A stretch of 64,000 nt of DNA from Paraburkholderia susongensis (GCF_900177725.1 NZ_FXAT01000001.1:744001-808000); one strand, 5' to 3'. Shown: positions 17,231 through 25,850, numbered from the stretch's first letter. Translations and numbers: made by a program. The notes: generated by a model not told the origin, from the sequence alone.

Positions 17231-17941
17231 ATGCTGGAAACAACAAGAATCAAACGACTCGGCTGCTCGTTATTGCTGGCACTGCTCGCCGCGTGCGGGT
17301 CGGCGCCGGTGGGACCGGGCTACTACCGGGTCGAACGGGGCGATACGCTGTCGAAGATCGCGCGCAGCAACCGGCAGTCGGTGCAGAGCATCGCACGCTG
17401 GAACAACCTGACCAACCCCGACAGCATCGAGGTCGGTCAGGTGCTGCGCGTTGCGCCGCCGGGTGGCGCGGCGTCGACGAGCGGCGCCGTACGCAGCAAT
17501 GGCGGTAATGGCAGCGCGAGCGCGTCGGCCGCGCCGAGCCAGGCGCCCGCCAACAGCACGTCAGCGCCGCCCGCGTCGATCTCGCTCATGTGGCCCGCCG
17601 ACGGCACGGTGATCCGCCGCTTCGACGGCGCCAATTCGAAGGGTATCGACATCGCGGCGGCCCCCGGCACGCCGGTCGTCGCCGCGGCGTCGGGCACCGT
17701 GGTGTACGCGGGCAATGGCCTGCGCGGTTACGGCAATCTGCTGATCCTCAAGCACAACGCCGACTACCTGACCGCTTACGCGCACAATCGCGTGTTGCTC
17801 GTGAAGGAAGGCGAATCGGTCGCGCGCGGCCAGAAAATCGCCGAAATGGGCGACACCGATACCGATCGCGTGATGCTGCACTTCGAGCTGCGCTATCAGG
17901 GCCGCTCGATCGATCCGTCGAAGGCGCTGCCGCCGCGCTAG
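17231..17941 (+). CDS. NlpD-like lipoprotein with LysM and degenerate LytM domain
   Basis: Envelope lipoprotein of 236 aa. The signal LLLALLAACGSAP has a lipobox with Cys at about residue 22. A LysM peptidoglycan-binding domain follows (YYRVERGDTLSKIARSNRQ), then a Ser/Ala/Pro-rich linker and a C-terminal M23/LytM domain (GIDIAAAPGTPVVAAASGT, NLLILKHNADYLTAYAHN, MLHFELRYQGRSIDP). The zinc-ligand position before GIDIA is Asn-Ser-Lys rather than His, as in NlpD and EnvC, so it should not hydrolyse peptidoglycan itself but activate N-acetylmuramoyl-L-alanine amidases at division. The usual rpoS neighbour is not seen here, so it may be a second NlpD paralogue. Confidence 0.88.
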   Translation: MLETTRIKRLGCSLLLALLAACGSAPVGPGYYRVERGDTLSKIARSNRQSVQSIARWNNLTNPDSIEVGQVLRVAPPGGAASTSGAVRSNGGNGSASASAAPSQAPANSTSAPPASISLMWPADGTVIRRFDGANSKGIDIAAAPGTPVVAAASGTVVYAGNGLRGYGNLLILKHNADYLTAYAHNRVLLVKEGESVARGQKIAEMGDTDTDRVMLHFELRYQGRSIDPSKALPPR

Positions 17942-18087
17942 GCGCACGGAAGCACGGCGTATCCGCGTCGATGCGCAGCGTCGCTGGCACGCGCGCGGCC
18001 AGGTGGGCGCGGGAACCCCGCGTGCTATAAACGTTCATTCGAGGCGGCCTGGCTTCTTGGGCCGCCGTTATTTGCAAGGAATCTGAA

Positions 18088-18414
18088 ATGAAGAGCGCAT
18101 TGGCATGCGTCGCGACGGCTGCGACGATCGGTCTTGGCCTGCTGACGCTCGGTAGCCTCGGCGGCTGCTCGAGCACGACCACGATGACCTACCTGCCGAG
18201 CGGCGACACTGGTTTCGCCATCAACTGCAGCGGCAGCGACGCGAGCACGACTTGGGCCGAATGCTACAAACGCGCGGGCGAGGTCTGCGGCAATTATGGT
18301 TACGACGTGGTGTCGAAGGACGTCGACAACGGCGCGACCTCGGGCGGCTCGGTCGGCGGCATTTTCGGCGCGAACGTGAAGAATCGATCGATGGTGGTGC
18401 GCTGCAAGCAGTAA
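18088..18414 (+). CDS. small cysteine-containing lipoprotein
   Basis: A 108-aa protein with a signal ending LTLGSLGGCSST, a good lipobox with the acylated Cys near residue 27. The mature part has four Cys (INCSG, AECYK, EVCGNYGY, VRCKQ), suggesting disulfides in the periplasm, and a Gly-rich GATSGGSVGGIFG loop. AECYKRAGEVC followed by GYDV is a pattern shared by many uncharacterised beta-proteobacterial lipoproteins. AAGGAATCTGAA before the ATG serves as ribosome site. A hairpin follows the gene. Confidence 0.72.
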   Translation: MKSALACVATAATIGLGLLTLGSLGGCSSTTTMTYLPSGDTGFAINCSGSDASTTWAECYKRAGEVCGNYGYDVVSKDVDNGATSGGSVGGIFGANVKNRSMVVRCKQ

Positions 18415-18451
18415 GCGAAATCCCCTGCGAAAATCCCCGCGACTCCCAGCG

Positions 18452-18480
18452 AAAAAAAAGCCCGGCACGAAGCCGGGCTA
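18452..18480 (-). terminator. hairpin with U8 on the minus strand
   Basis: The stem agcccggc/gccgggct has a 5-nt loop and is preceded on the plus strand by eight A residues, so on the minus strand it is followed by eight U. It may stop the lipoprotein transcript on the plus strand, but its canonical orientation is for a minus-strand transcript coming from the gene-free region to the right. Confidence 0.7.
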
Positions 18481-19320
18481 ACGGGGGTTCGGCGCATATC
18501 GGCAAAGGACCGGTTCACCATGCGCCAGAACGAAATCTAACAACCTGCATTTACAAGCGCAATCCATTAATTTTGCGGCCAATGTGACACGCCGTACCGA
18601 TTCCGCAACCCGCGAATCGGATATGTCGCAACCAGACCGGCTAAATACGCCGCGCGATCCGATATAAGGCGAATCCAATCGCGCAAATGGAAATGCGCCG
18701 GCGCGCCGTCTGTCAACGGACCTGTCACGTCTGCGGAAATCGCCAGAAAAACACCTGAGGAAAGGATGTTGGCCGATTTTAACTAATGCATTCCGTGCAA
18801 AGCCGGCTTTTCCCCCGCCATATAAACTTGGTGCGCCAACGCACGTAACGAATCGATTAGTCCGCCAGATCGATTTGAATAAAATCTTCTTATTTATTCA
18901 CAACAAGATTCGCGAATAGCGAAATATTAATCCGACGAATTCATCGGGAAATTGTAAAACCGCATTCAAACGATGTTTCAAATCCGGTTTAACAGGATGA
19001 TAAAAGCCGGGTACACCCATGTGCTGTTCGTGCGCAGCGACTGCGTGTTCGTCACGCACGCCGTTGAATCTCGCAGTTGAATCCCGCCGTTGAATCCAAT
19101 CTCATGAAGGTTCAGAATCCAGAAGCTAAAGGATCCGGAATGAAACCCGCGGGCCAAAACCCGCGGCCCGCAACCCGGTTCTGCAAGCAGACTCGACTAC
19201 GGATCCCATTCCAATGGCTCCAGCAAGCTCGAGGAAAGCCCCGGCGAACCGGTGCGCGCACCGCGCCCGGCGGCCCGCGCCGATGGTTTATAGTAACGGC
19301 CCCGTCCGACCCCGCTTACG
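18481..19320. other. AT-enriched gene-free region
   Basis: About 840 bp without a protein gene; stops are dense in all frames. Base composition is distinctly more AT-rich than the surroundings, especially 18540-18600 and 18880-18990. Palindromic pieces such as attcgcgaat and an imperfect ccgacgaattcatcgg occur, as do three copies of gttgaatc at 19063-19100 and a CCGCGGG/CCCGCGG hairpin near 19147-19166. It may contain promoters, an RNA gene or a relic; nothing firmer can be said. Confidence 0.4.
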
Positions 19321-19629
19321 ATGACTTCCAACGACGCCACCCACAGCCCCCTCTACGCCAAACTGCTCGGCGAAACCGCCAAGATCGGCTGGAGCGAACT
19401 CGAACGTTTCTTCGCGCGCGGCATGTTGCTGCGCGTCGCACGCGACCTCGATCTGGTGAGCGTCGCCGAAGCGATCGCCAGCGACGACACCGCGCAGGTC
19501 ACGCAATGGCTCTCCGCCGGCCTCGTCGAGCGGGTGCAGTCGGAGACCGCCGCCGATTTCGCCGCGCGCGACCCCAACCTCTGGGCGGTGGTCGTGTCCC
19601 CGTGGGTCTGCGTGCAGGAGCGCCATTGA
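19321..19629 (+). CDS. DUF2288 family protein
   Basis: A 102-aa cytoplasmic protein: LYAKLLGETAKIGWSELER, then FFARGMLLRVARDLDLV, AEAIASDDTAQVTQWLSAG and NLWAVVVSPWVCVQERH. This matches the conserved order of DUF2288 proteins, whose function is unknown. The stop codon overlaps the TTG start of the MATE transporter (TTGA), indicating translational coupling and probably a shared operon. Confidence 0.85.
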   Translation: MTSNDATHSPLYAKLLGETAKIGWSELERFFARGMLLRVARDLDLVSVAEAIASDDTAQVTQWLSAGLVERVQSETAADFAARDPNLWAVVVSPWVCVQERH

Positions 19630-20981
19630 GCGAAGCCGCGCAGGGCGCCGACACGCTCGCGCCCGCCCTGCCGGTGCGCTGGCATCGGCGCGTGCTGACG
19701 CTCGCGTTTCCGATCGTCCTCGCCAATCTGACGCAGCCGATCCTCGGCGCGGTCGACACCGCCGTCGCCGGTCATCTCGACGGCGCGTCGTATCTCGGCG
19801 GCGTCGCGCTCGGCGGCCTCTTTTTCAACTTCGTGTTCTGGGGCTTCGGCTTCCTGCGCATGGGCACGACGGGTCTCGTCGCGCAGGCGCACGGCGCGGA
19901 CAACCAGGACGAGCTGCGCTACACCGTCGTGCGCGCGCTGCTGATGGCGGGCGTGATCGGCGCGGCGGTGCTGCTGTTGCAACAACCGCTGATCGGCTAC
20001 ACGCTGCGCCTGATCGGCGGCAGCGACGCTGTGCAACAGCACGCGCAAATCTATTGCCACGCGCGCATCTGGGCCGCGCCGCTCGCGCTCGGCAACTACG
20101 TCGTGCTTGGCTGGCTGCTCGGCACACAACAAGTGCGGCTCGCGCTGCTGTCGCAGGTGTTCATCAACAGCGTGAACATCGTCGCCGTGCTGCTCTACGT
20201 GTACACGTTCCATGGAGGCGTGGCCGGCATCGGCGCGGCCACCGCCACCGCCGACGCGTTCGGCTTCGTGCTCGGCCTCGCGCTGCTATGGCACGGCAGA
20301 CCACGCGGCCTGCCGAAGCTGAATCGCGCCGCCCTGTTCGATGCCGCTGCGCTCAAGCGGCTCGTCGTGCTCAATCGCGACATTTTCATGCGCACGCTGT
20401 GCCTGCTGTCGTCGTTCGGCTGGTTCGCGCACCTCGGAGCACGCCAAGGCGACGCGACGCTCGCCGCCAATGCGCTGCTGCTCAATTTCCAGACCTTCAT
20501 GGCGTACGGACTCGACGGCTTCGCGCACGCGGCCGAGGCGCTCGTCGGCGCGGCGATCGGCGCGCGCGACCGCCATGCGTTCACCCAGGCGTTCAAGGTC
20601 ACCGCGTTATGGTCGGCGATGGGTGCGGTGGGATTCGCGCTCGTCTACTGGGGCGCGGGCGCGTGGATCGTCGAACGGCTGACCGACCAGACTGCGGTGC
20701 GCGCCGCGGCCGAAACCTATCTGCCATGGGCGGCGCTTTCGCCGGTGATCTCGGTGTGGGGCTTTCTGCTCGACGGCGTGTTCATCGGTGCGACGCGCAC
20801 GCGCGAGCTGATGCTGTCGATGGTGGTGTCGCTCGTGGTGTTCGTCGCGGCATCGTCGGCATTGCTCGCGCTGCATGGCAATCACGGCTTGTGGATCGCG
20901 CTGCTGATCTTCATGGCCGCGCGCGGCGTCACGCTGGCGCGTTATCTGCCGGGGGTCTCGCGAGGGATAGCGGCGGCGTAG
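19626..20981 (+). CDS. dinF: MATE efflux transporter, DinF type
   Basis: A 451-aa inner-membrane Na+ or H+ coupled exporter with about 12 helices. RRVLTLAFPIVLANLTQP followed by ILGAVDTAVAGHLDGASY is the DinF-type first helix with its conserved Asp; LRMGTTGLVAQAHGA is the matching second-helix motif. The TTG at 19626 overlaps the DUF2288 stop and gives the family length, while longer in-frame starts as far as 19077 add unrelated residues. Substrate (drug, organic cation or oxidative-stress product) is not predictable. No SOS box was evident upstream of the DUF2288 gene. Confidence 0.88.
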   Translation: MSEAAQGADTLAPALPVRWHRRVLTLAFPIVLANLTQPILGAVDTAVAGHLDGASYLGGVALGGLFFNFVFWGFGFLRMGTTGLVAQAHGADNQDELRYTVVRALLMAGVIGAAVLLLQQPLIGYTLRLIGGSDAVQQHAQIYCHARIWAAPLALGNYVVLGWLLGTQQVRLALLSQVFINSVNIVAVLLYVYTFHGGVAGIGAATATADAFGFVLGLALLWHGRPRGLPKLNRAALFDAAALKRLVVLNRDIFMRTLCLLSSFGWFAHLGARQGDATLAANALLLNFQTFMAYGLDGFAHAAEALVGAAIGARDRHAFTQAFKVTALWSAMGAVGFALVYWGAGAWIVERLTDQTAVRAAAETYLPWAALSPVISVWGFLLDGVFIGATRTRELMLSMVVSLVVFVAASSALLALHGNHGLWIALLIFMAARGVTLARYLPGVSRGIAAA

Positions 20982-21526
20982 TGTGGCGTACGCAGCCTGC
21001 GCATTCTAAGTGCCGTAGTCAGGCGTAGTGGCTCGGGGTGCATTGCAAAGAGCTTCGTGCGGACGGCATGGCGCAAGCGTAGGGCTCGCGTGCCTGCATA
21101 TGCATGCCTGTGCTCGCGCGCAAGTGCGCTTTTTCACGAGAGACAGCGTGCGCGACATCACATCGGCTGATTCGCGCGCTCCGTCGTGCCGCGTATCTCT
21201 TTGTGTCGAATATCTCTTTATTGCGGCGCAAACCGTTGCCGGCCCGGGCGTGCGAGCAGAGCACGCGCTGTTTCGTCGGTTTTTCGTATGGCGACAGCCG
21301 GTTACGGCTTGAAACAAGCGCATACATATCGCATAACGTGCGCGTCTTAAAATGATTTCAGCCCGTGCTCTCCGCGCGAACAGTCAGCGCGGGTCAGAAG
21401 TGCCGGCGTGCCCGCGCCGGTGCTTCGCCTCCCCTCATAGCTGTCATTCCGGTCATTCCCCCACCCGTTCCACGCACTTCTTCATGCGCTGCCGGCAAAC
21501 GCCCGGCCGCGCGCGATGCGGCTCGC
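20982..21526. other. intergenic stretch without recognisable gene
   Basis: The 545 bp between the MATE gene and the small lipoprotein show only short overlapping frames on both strands with no ribosome sites. A moderately AT-rich part around 21170-21360 may hold a promoter. I see no gene. Confidence 0.35.
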
Positions 21527-21697
21527 TCACTGCGGCACGGACCCGGGGACCATCGAGGGCGGCCGATCGTCGGTGGGCACGCCGTGATAATCGGCGGGAT
21601 CGTGCGGCGGCGGGCCGCCGTGGTGGCCGGACGGATTGTCGGCGCAGCCGGCAACACCGGCGCACAGCAGCAAGGCAATAGTCAGAACGCGGATCAT
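21527..21697 (-). CDS. 56-aa lipoprotein, Pro/His/Asp-rich
   Basis: The ATG at 21697 with GGAGA about 10 nt upstream gives MIRVLTIALLLCAGVAGCAD, a compact signal peptide with lipobox VAGC (Cys18). The remaining 38 residues are Gly/Pro/His-rich (NPSGHHGGPPPHDPADYHG), unstructured in appearance and possibly metal-binding. Divergent from the 58-aa membrane protein gene. Unknown function. Confidence 0.55.
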   Translation of the reverse strand: MIRVLTIALLLCAGVAGCADNPSGHHGGPPPHDPADYHGVPTDDRPPSMVPGSVPQ

Positions 21698-21873
21698 CAG
21701 CAATCGTCTCCGGGGCAAAAGATAGGCGGACAGGCGTCCGCCGGCGCGCCGAGAGTCTACCCGCAAAGCGCGTTCGGCGCCGCCGCGGCGGGCGACCCCA
21801 TCCGCCCATTTCGTGAGATTTCGCGCGGTGTGACCTACTATAAGCACATGGCCGCATGTTTCAGGAGACTGCC

Positions 21874-22050
21874 ATGGACGCTGAATCGATCGCGGGTCTG
21901 ATCGGGCTTGCAGTGGGTCTGCTCGTGCTGTTGGCGCTGTCGATTTTCGAATCGAGAACCTATCGGCGCGAACATGGTGGTGAGGGTATGCTGCACCACT
22001 GGACTCATCAGCATCTGCATATGCCGCACTGGAGGTGGCCGCGGCATTGA
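21874..22050 (+). CDS. 58-aa membrane protein with His/Trp-rich tail
   Basis: An ATG preceded by CAGGAGACTGCC starts MDAESIAGLIGLAVGLLVLL, one transmembrane helix, followed by ALSIFESRTYRREHGGEG and a tail with HHWTHQHLHMPHWRWPRH. The tail has eight His and three Trp in about 20 residues, which could bind a metal. A 58-bp near-perfect inverted repeat starts 18 bp after the stop. No family recognised. Confidence 0.6.
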   Translation: MDAESIAGLIGLAVGLLVLLALSIFESRTYRREHGGEGMLHHWTHQHLHMPHWRWPRH

Positions 22051-22067
22051 TCGCGGTGCATCTGCAG

Positions 22068-22125
22068 GCATCCGTCGCCGGCCGACAGGCGGTGGATGAA
22101 CCGCCTGTTGGCCGGCGACGGATGC
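22068..22125. repeat. 58-bp near-perfect inverted repeat
   Basis: Arms 22068-22093 and 22100-22125 are reverse complements over 26 bp with one G-T difference that still pairs as G-U in RNA; the loop is ggatga. It can form a very stable hairpin just after the 58-aa protein gene. It has no T run, so a role in mRNA 3'-end protection, a REP-like element or a recombination site are all possible. Confidence 0.9.
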
Positions 22126-22495
22126 TCGAATTCCGCTTCCGGTGAAGGATGCCGTGATCGGCAGTGTGATGACTGCGCGCGTCGGTTGCCGTACAGCGAT
22201 GCGCGTGTGACATCGGGTCTTGCGCCTGTTATTCGCCTCGCGCTCACCCTGCGGTGAACGCGCGTTGATGCGCTGCGCCGTCTATGCTCGCGGCGTCATG
22301 AGCGCACGCGATCTGCGCGACGTTTTTCTTCCCGTTTTTCTTCTCTTGTCCACTCTGACGACGGCGCATCACCGCGTCGGTCTCCACGCGCATCGCAAGA
22401 CGGCTTCATCAGGCGTGATCGCGTTGCTGTCGACAGGATCCATAGGCCAAGGGATTGACGCCATCATCCGGCTCCACCTATAATCTCTGGCTCGT
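22126..22495. other. intergenic stretch before tRNA-Pro
   Basis: No protein gene is supported. The final 60 bp (gattgacgcc to taatctctgg) contain the tRNA-Pro promoter, with a plausible TTGACG and TATAAT-like pair at about 22454-22482. Confidence 0.45.
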
Positions 22496-22572
22496 CGGAG
22501 CGTAGCGCAGCCTGGTAGCGCATCTGATTTGGGATCAGAGGGTCGTAGGTTCGAATCCTATCGCTCCGACCA
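22496..22572 (+). tRNA. tRNA-Pro (UGG)
   Basis: A 77-nt cloverleaf with encoded CCA. Acceptor CGGAGCG pairs with CGCTCCG, the D arm reads GCGCAGCCTGGTAGCGC, the anticodon loop is TTTGGGA (anticodon TGG), and the T arm has GGTTCGAATCC. Followed by a strong terminator. Accessory-looking genes lie downstream, but I found no repeat of its 3' end. Confidence 0.97.
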
Positions 22573-22580
22573 AGGGAATC

Positions 22581-22620
22581 AAGGGGTTACGAGAGTGTTC
22601 TCGTAACCCCTTTCTCGTTT
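22581..22620 (+). terminator. terminator of tRNA-Pro
   Basis: The 14-bp perfect stem aaggggttacgaga/tctcgtaacccctt with a 4-nt loop is followed by tctcgttt. It stands 9 bp after the tRNA. Confidence 0.85.
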
Positions 22621-23163
22621 ATAGGTCCGTGTAGGCCAATACGATCTGCAGCATAAACAGCCGCGGGATGGCTCGCACCAGCGAGTCGTACAGTCCGCGC
22701 CGCAGTCATCGCAGCCCGCCGTTGGCAATTAATTTGCCGAAGCGGCAATAAAAGGTGGCTCCGTTGGCCTCGCCTGTGCAGACGGCGGCCTTCGGTTACA
22801 ATACAACTCTCCCCTCTTCGCACGATACCGACAAGACACGCGTTGGTTTGTAGCGAATCCTCCTTTGACTGATCGCCCAGTAAGGCCGGCGAGAGCAGCG
22901 CCCGTTGGACTGCACACCCCGAGTCCCAACAGATTGGTATTGCGGGCCGCCGTGTCCGACCCCCGCCGCATCCGACCCAACTCCCTCGCGTACATGACTG
23001 ATCGCCCGGGCAAGGGCAGTATCCATGACGTCCAGGACGCGGGGGCCGCCCACCAAAGCCCGTGCTTCCGACTTATCATGCGCGTGCGCAAATCGACGCT
23101 CGCGGCTTCCTTCTCAGCAGGGCATCGCACACCGATGTCCCTCGAATTAATCAGGATCCTTGA
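22621..23163. other. intergenic/leader region before infA
   Basis: No gene is supported. The 13-bp sequence tgactgatcgccc occurs twice, at about 22866 and 22995. The AT-containing stretch near 22795-22810 is a plausible promoter for infA, which would give it a long leader. Confidence 0.35.
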
Positions 23164-23430
23164 ATGGCAAAAGAAGAATTGCTGGAACTCGACGGTATCG
23201 TCGACGAAGTGCTGCCGGACAGCCGCTACCGCGTCACGCTCGACAATGGCGTGGTGGTCGGCGCATATGCGTCTGGCCGCATACGCAAGAATCACATCCG
23301 CATCCTTGCGGGCGATCGGGTAACGCTGGAACTCTCGGTGTATGACCTGACGAAGGGCAGAATCAATTTTCGACACAAGGACGAGCGCAGCGGCGGCTCA
23401 GCGCCAAGACCGGCATTTCGCCGTCGTTGA
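23164..23430 (+). CDS. infA: translation initiation factor IF-1, additional copy
   Basis: An 88-aa S1-type OB-fold protein that occupies the ribosomal A site during initiation. [20 protein letters not shown] and [19 protein letters not shown], then [19 protein letters not shown] and [12 protein letters not shown] follow IF-1 from end to end. A basic, low-complexity extension of about 15 residues ([15 protein letters not shown]) exceeds the canonical 72 aa. The expected infA sits in the ribosomal protein operon, so this isolated gene is probably a paralogue, as is common in Burkholderiales. AGGA precedes the start. Confidence 0.93.
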   Translation: MAKEELLELDGIVDEVLPDSRYRVTLDNGVVVGAYASGRIRKNHIRILAGDRVTLELSVYDLTKGRINFRHKDERSGGSAPRPAFRRR

Positions 23431-23755
23431 AGCGGCAGTATGTGAAGGTCGGTTGCGGCCTCACTTTCGTCATGATGCTACGCGGATGCCCGTGTTCGAC
23501 GCACGTCATCCGGTTCGCGTCCAAAGCGGGATTCAGAAAACTTTCGCTGTACAAATCCCGCAATGCGCGTAGCATGAAATCGCTGATTGACCCTCGCCCG
23601 TTCCCGGCGCCTCCCCGGCCGCCCTTTCCAACGGAATCGGGCCGCTCACTTTCATCGCAGGCCGAACAACGCGGCCAATCGTGTGGAGACTGAATCCGGT
23701 CGTTCACACTCCCTCTCTGTTCCGCTGCGTGGTGATGCGGCCTCGAAGGTTTCTC
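23431..23755. other. intergenic stretch after infA
   Basis: About 325 bp with no convincing gene. Frames across it lack ribosome sites and change composition midway. Confidence 0.35.
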
Positions 23756-24046
23756 ATGACAACTGGTTTCCGCCTCTACCGTGGACTGGAAGTTTATCCA
23801 CTGGTCTATCCGCATCGTGCCACCGAGCCCGGAAGTGGGCATAACTACGATGAGGGGTTCGACGCTGCCGTGCGTATCCAGGAGCCGGGAAGCTCGGACG
23901 GAGTGCCGCGCAGCCGCGTATTCAGGCTTGCGTTGACCAAGCCCTTCCAGAGCGCCGGCGACGCGCGGCGTGCATCGACGGCATATGCGGAACACCTCAT
24001 CGACACGTGCTCTCAGGACACGAACGTCCTCGATCTGGAGTTGTGA
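23756..24046 (+). CDS. small YRG-type protein, family member 1
   Basis: A 96-aa cytoplasmic protein starting at an ATG with GAAGG upstream. It reads LYRGLEVYPLVYPHRATEPG, HNYDEGFDAAVRIQEPGS, SRVFRLALTKPFQSAGDARR and AEHLIDT. It is clearly homologous to the genes at 26669-26956 and 27597-27884, sharing Y-R/K-G, LVYPH, Y-x-E/D-G-F-D, A-x-R-I-x-E-P, S-R-x-F-R and GDARRAS. Predicted beta-rich first half and helical end. No known domain recognised; the genes intermix with infA, cspA and rpsU copies. Confidence 0.72.
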   Translation: MTTGFRLYRGLEVYPLVYPHRATEPGSGHNYDEGFDAAVRIQEPGSSDGVPRSRVFRLALTKPFQSAGDARRASTAYAEHLIDTCSQDTNVLDLEL

Positions 24047-24121
24047 TTCGCGCCCCGCTCCACGCCGGAACCCATCGGTGCACGTCTGTGGCAGGACACG
24101 CAGATAACATTGGAGTTTGAT

Positions 24122-24361
24122 ATGGACAGGACTGACCTGCTGAAGCGGATTCGACGCGACGGTCTCGGCATTGTCGACGGGTTTCTGCCGCTGGGGGCTC
24201 GTGCCGATCTGGAAGGCGTCATTCGCGACGGTCGTCACGAGGTCGATTCGGACGCCTATCTGATGTTCGTCTCAATTCGCGCACTGCTACGCAATGACGG
24301 CATGGCGAGCTGTGATTCGGATCGTGAGGCTGGCCAGATCATGGCCCTTCTGAATGCGTGA
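24122..24361 (+). CDS. 79-aa protein of unknown function
   Basis: The ATG with TTGGAG upstream gives MDRTDLLKRIRRDGLGIVDG, FLPLGARADLEGVIRDGR, then DAYLMFVSIRALLRNDGM and EAGQIMALLNA. Mixed alpha/beta with even charge, no membrane segment or signal. It lies 75 bp after member 1 of the YRG family and 70 bp before another small gene on the same strand, so the three may share a transcript. No family recognised. Confidence 0.5.
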   Translation: MDRTDLLKRIRRDGLGIVDGFLPLGARADLEGVIRDGRHEVDSDAYLMFVSIRALLRNDGMASCDSDREAGQIMALLNA

Positions 24362-24431
24362 CGTGGCCCTTCCCATCCACCCGACGCTCCGCACCGATCA
24401 TAGCCATACGGCAGTTGGGCAAGGAAAAACA

Positions 24432-24647
24432 ATGCACTTCAATTCGACGCGATTCATCATCGACCCGACGCCACGCAGGGCCGACGGCGAGTACATGGCC
24501 CATGCCCGCATCAGCACCAGCCGCGTGGACGGGAGCGAGTACGACATTCATCTAAGTGGTGATCTTGCGGGCTTCGACGTACGCGAGGACGCAATTGCCT
24601 ATGCGAAAAACTGGGCGCAGGAGTGGTTGGGCTCGTGCTTTGGCTGA
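24432..24647 (+). CDS. small protein with DxREDAxxYAxxWAxxW tail
   Basis: A 71-aa protein after an AAGGAAAAACA ribosome site. It begins MHFNSTRFIIDPTPRRADGE, continues AHARISTSRVDGSEYDIH and ends DVREDAIAYAKNWAQEWLGS. The C-terminal half matches the product of the convergent gene at 24723-24947 (SSEEDALGYSDQWARGWID), and the general layout of beta-rich start and amphipathic final helix recalls the YRG family. Function unknown. Confidence 0.6.
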   Translation: MHFNSTRFIIDPTPRRADGEYMAHARISTSRVDGSEYDIHLSGDLAGFDVREDAIAYAKNWAQEWLGSCFG

Positions 24648-24722
24648 GGGGTCTTACAGTATCGAAGGGCGAGGACTGTGTGGACGGCGCTATGTGGACA
24701 GCGTCGAAACCGATGGGCGTAA

Positions 24723-24947
24723 TTAGCCGCGCGTATCGATCCAGCCGCGCGCCCATTGGTCGGAATAACCAAGTGCGTCTTCTTCGCTGCTGAAATATCC
24801 GAGCGAGTAAAACTCGTAAAGCGCGGGTCCGGAACGGACATCGGACCGTGCGAGCGTCACGTTCGAGGAAAAGCAGCCGTCAGGCAGAGTGTGAGCAGAC
24901 GGCCGGACCGCATAACCGCGGTATTGTCTGGTGGTAGAAATTTGCAT
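24723..24947 (-). CDS. small YRG-type protein with EEDA tail
   Basis: A 74-aa protein: MQISTTRQYRGYAVRPSAHT, LPDGCFSSNVTLARSDV, YSLGYFSSEEDALGYSDQ and WARGWIDTRG. The YRGYxVxP opening links it to the 95-aa YRG family, and the EEDA-x(4)-W-A-x-x-W end links it to the convergent 71-aa gene. Such short proteins are frequently annotated as hypothetical in Burkholderia. It lies about 190 bp from cspA on the same strand, downstream of it. Confidence 0.65.
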   Translation of the reverse strand: MQISTTRQYRGYAVRPSAHTLPDGCFSSNVTLARSDVRSGPALYEFYSLGYFSSEEDALGYSDQWARGWIDTRG

Positions 24948-25135
24948 GATTACCGATGAAATTAAAATGAATGCAGGACTCCTCTGTCCCGGAAAGGGGA
25001 CATTGATTCGCGCTTATGCAAGAGCAAGTCGGGGATGAATGCAGACTGGGAAGCGCTCCGGGAACCGAAAAGTCGGCCGGTGCGCTCCTGCGGCGGGGCA
25101 GCGTCCGATGCTTGAGCAGCGGACGCCTGAATGAA

Positions 25136-25339
25136 TTAAAGCGGCTTGATGTTCGATGCCTGAAGACCCTTCGGGCCTTGCTTCGTCTCGAAGCTGACCT
25201 TCTGGTTCTCAGCCAACGTTTTGAATCCGTCACCCGTGATTTCCGAAAAATGCGCAAACAGGTCTGCGCCGCCTGCGTCCGGAGTGATGAAACCAAAGCC
25301 CTTGCTGTCGTTGAACCACTTGACGATACCGGTATCCAT
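25136..25339 (-). CDS. cspA: CspA-family cold shock protein
   Basis: A 67-aa OB-fold RNA/DNA chaperone: [20 protein letters not shown] with RNP1 (KGFGFIT), DLFAHFSEI with RNP2, and [19 protein letters not shown]. Full length. It melts mRNA secondary structure in the cold or in stationary phase. The upstream leader (25340-25450) is relatively AT-rich with a run of T before the start, suiting the thermosensor-like 5' leader of csp mRNAs. GAGGGA precedes the ATG. Confidence 0.95.
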   Translation of the reverse strand: MDTGIVKWFNDSKGFGFITPDAGGADLFAHFSEITGDGFKTLAENQKVSFETKQGPKGLQASNIKPL

Positions 25340-25850
25340 AACGAATCCCTCAAAAAAATAAATTGATCATTCCCGCTCCACATGGAGACGGGGAAGCATT
25401 AAAGAGGGAGAAGGAGGACAACGAACCCCGCACAAATGGCGGACATGAGACGAGCACCAACTGAACTTCCTGAATACTTCAGTAAGCGACAATACGCGTA
25501 AAGCCCGACCGGGTCAACCTATTTCGCGATACCAAACGTAACAGCACGAATTGCACGGAATTCGCCGGTCATTGAGTGAGAAATGTCGCTACGCAGCGGG
25601 GCATCACGCGTATAGTGACCACGCGCAGACCGCTGTGCTCCACCCTCTTCGATTATTGGGAATTCGAACTATCTCCGATGCGATCGAGGGTCATCGTACG
25701 CACCACCAGAGCAGAATTGCGGCCCACGAAGCGCACCGATAAGGTCTTTATCTCCTTCATCGAACGCCATTCATCCTCGACGGAAAAGAGCAGCGAATAC
25801 CGTCGCGGACGTCCACAATTCACGACACAAACCTACAACGAGGAAAAGAA
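25340..25850. promoter_or_regulatory. divergent cspA/rpsU control region
   Basis: This 511-bp gap between the divergent cspA and rpsU genes has no supported gene. An inverted element ctgaatacttcag lies near 25470. The cspA leader is on the left part and the rpsU promoter is probably near 25650-25800. Confidence 0.4.

Noticed and set aside
19077..19625. In-frame N-terminal extension of the MATE transporter
   Set aside because: It overlaps the whole DUF2288 gene and lacks helices; the TTG overlapping the DUF2288 stop gives the normal family length.
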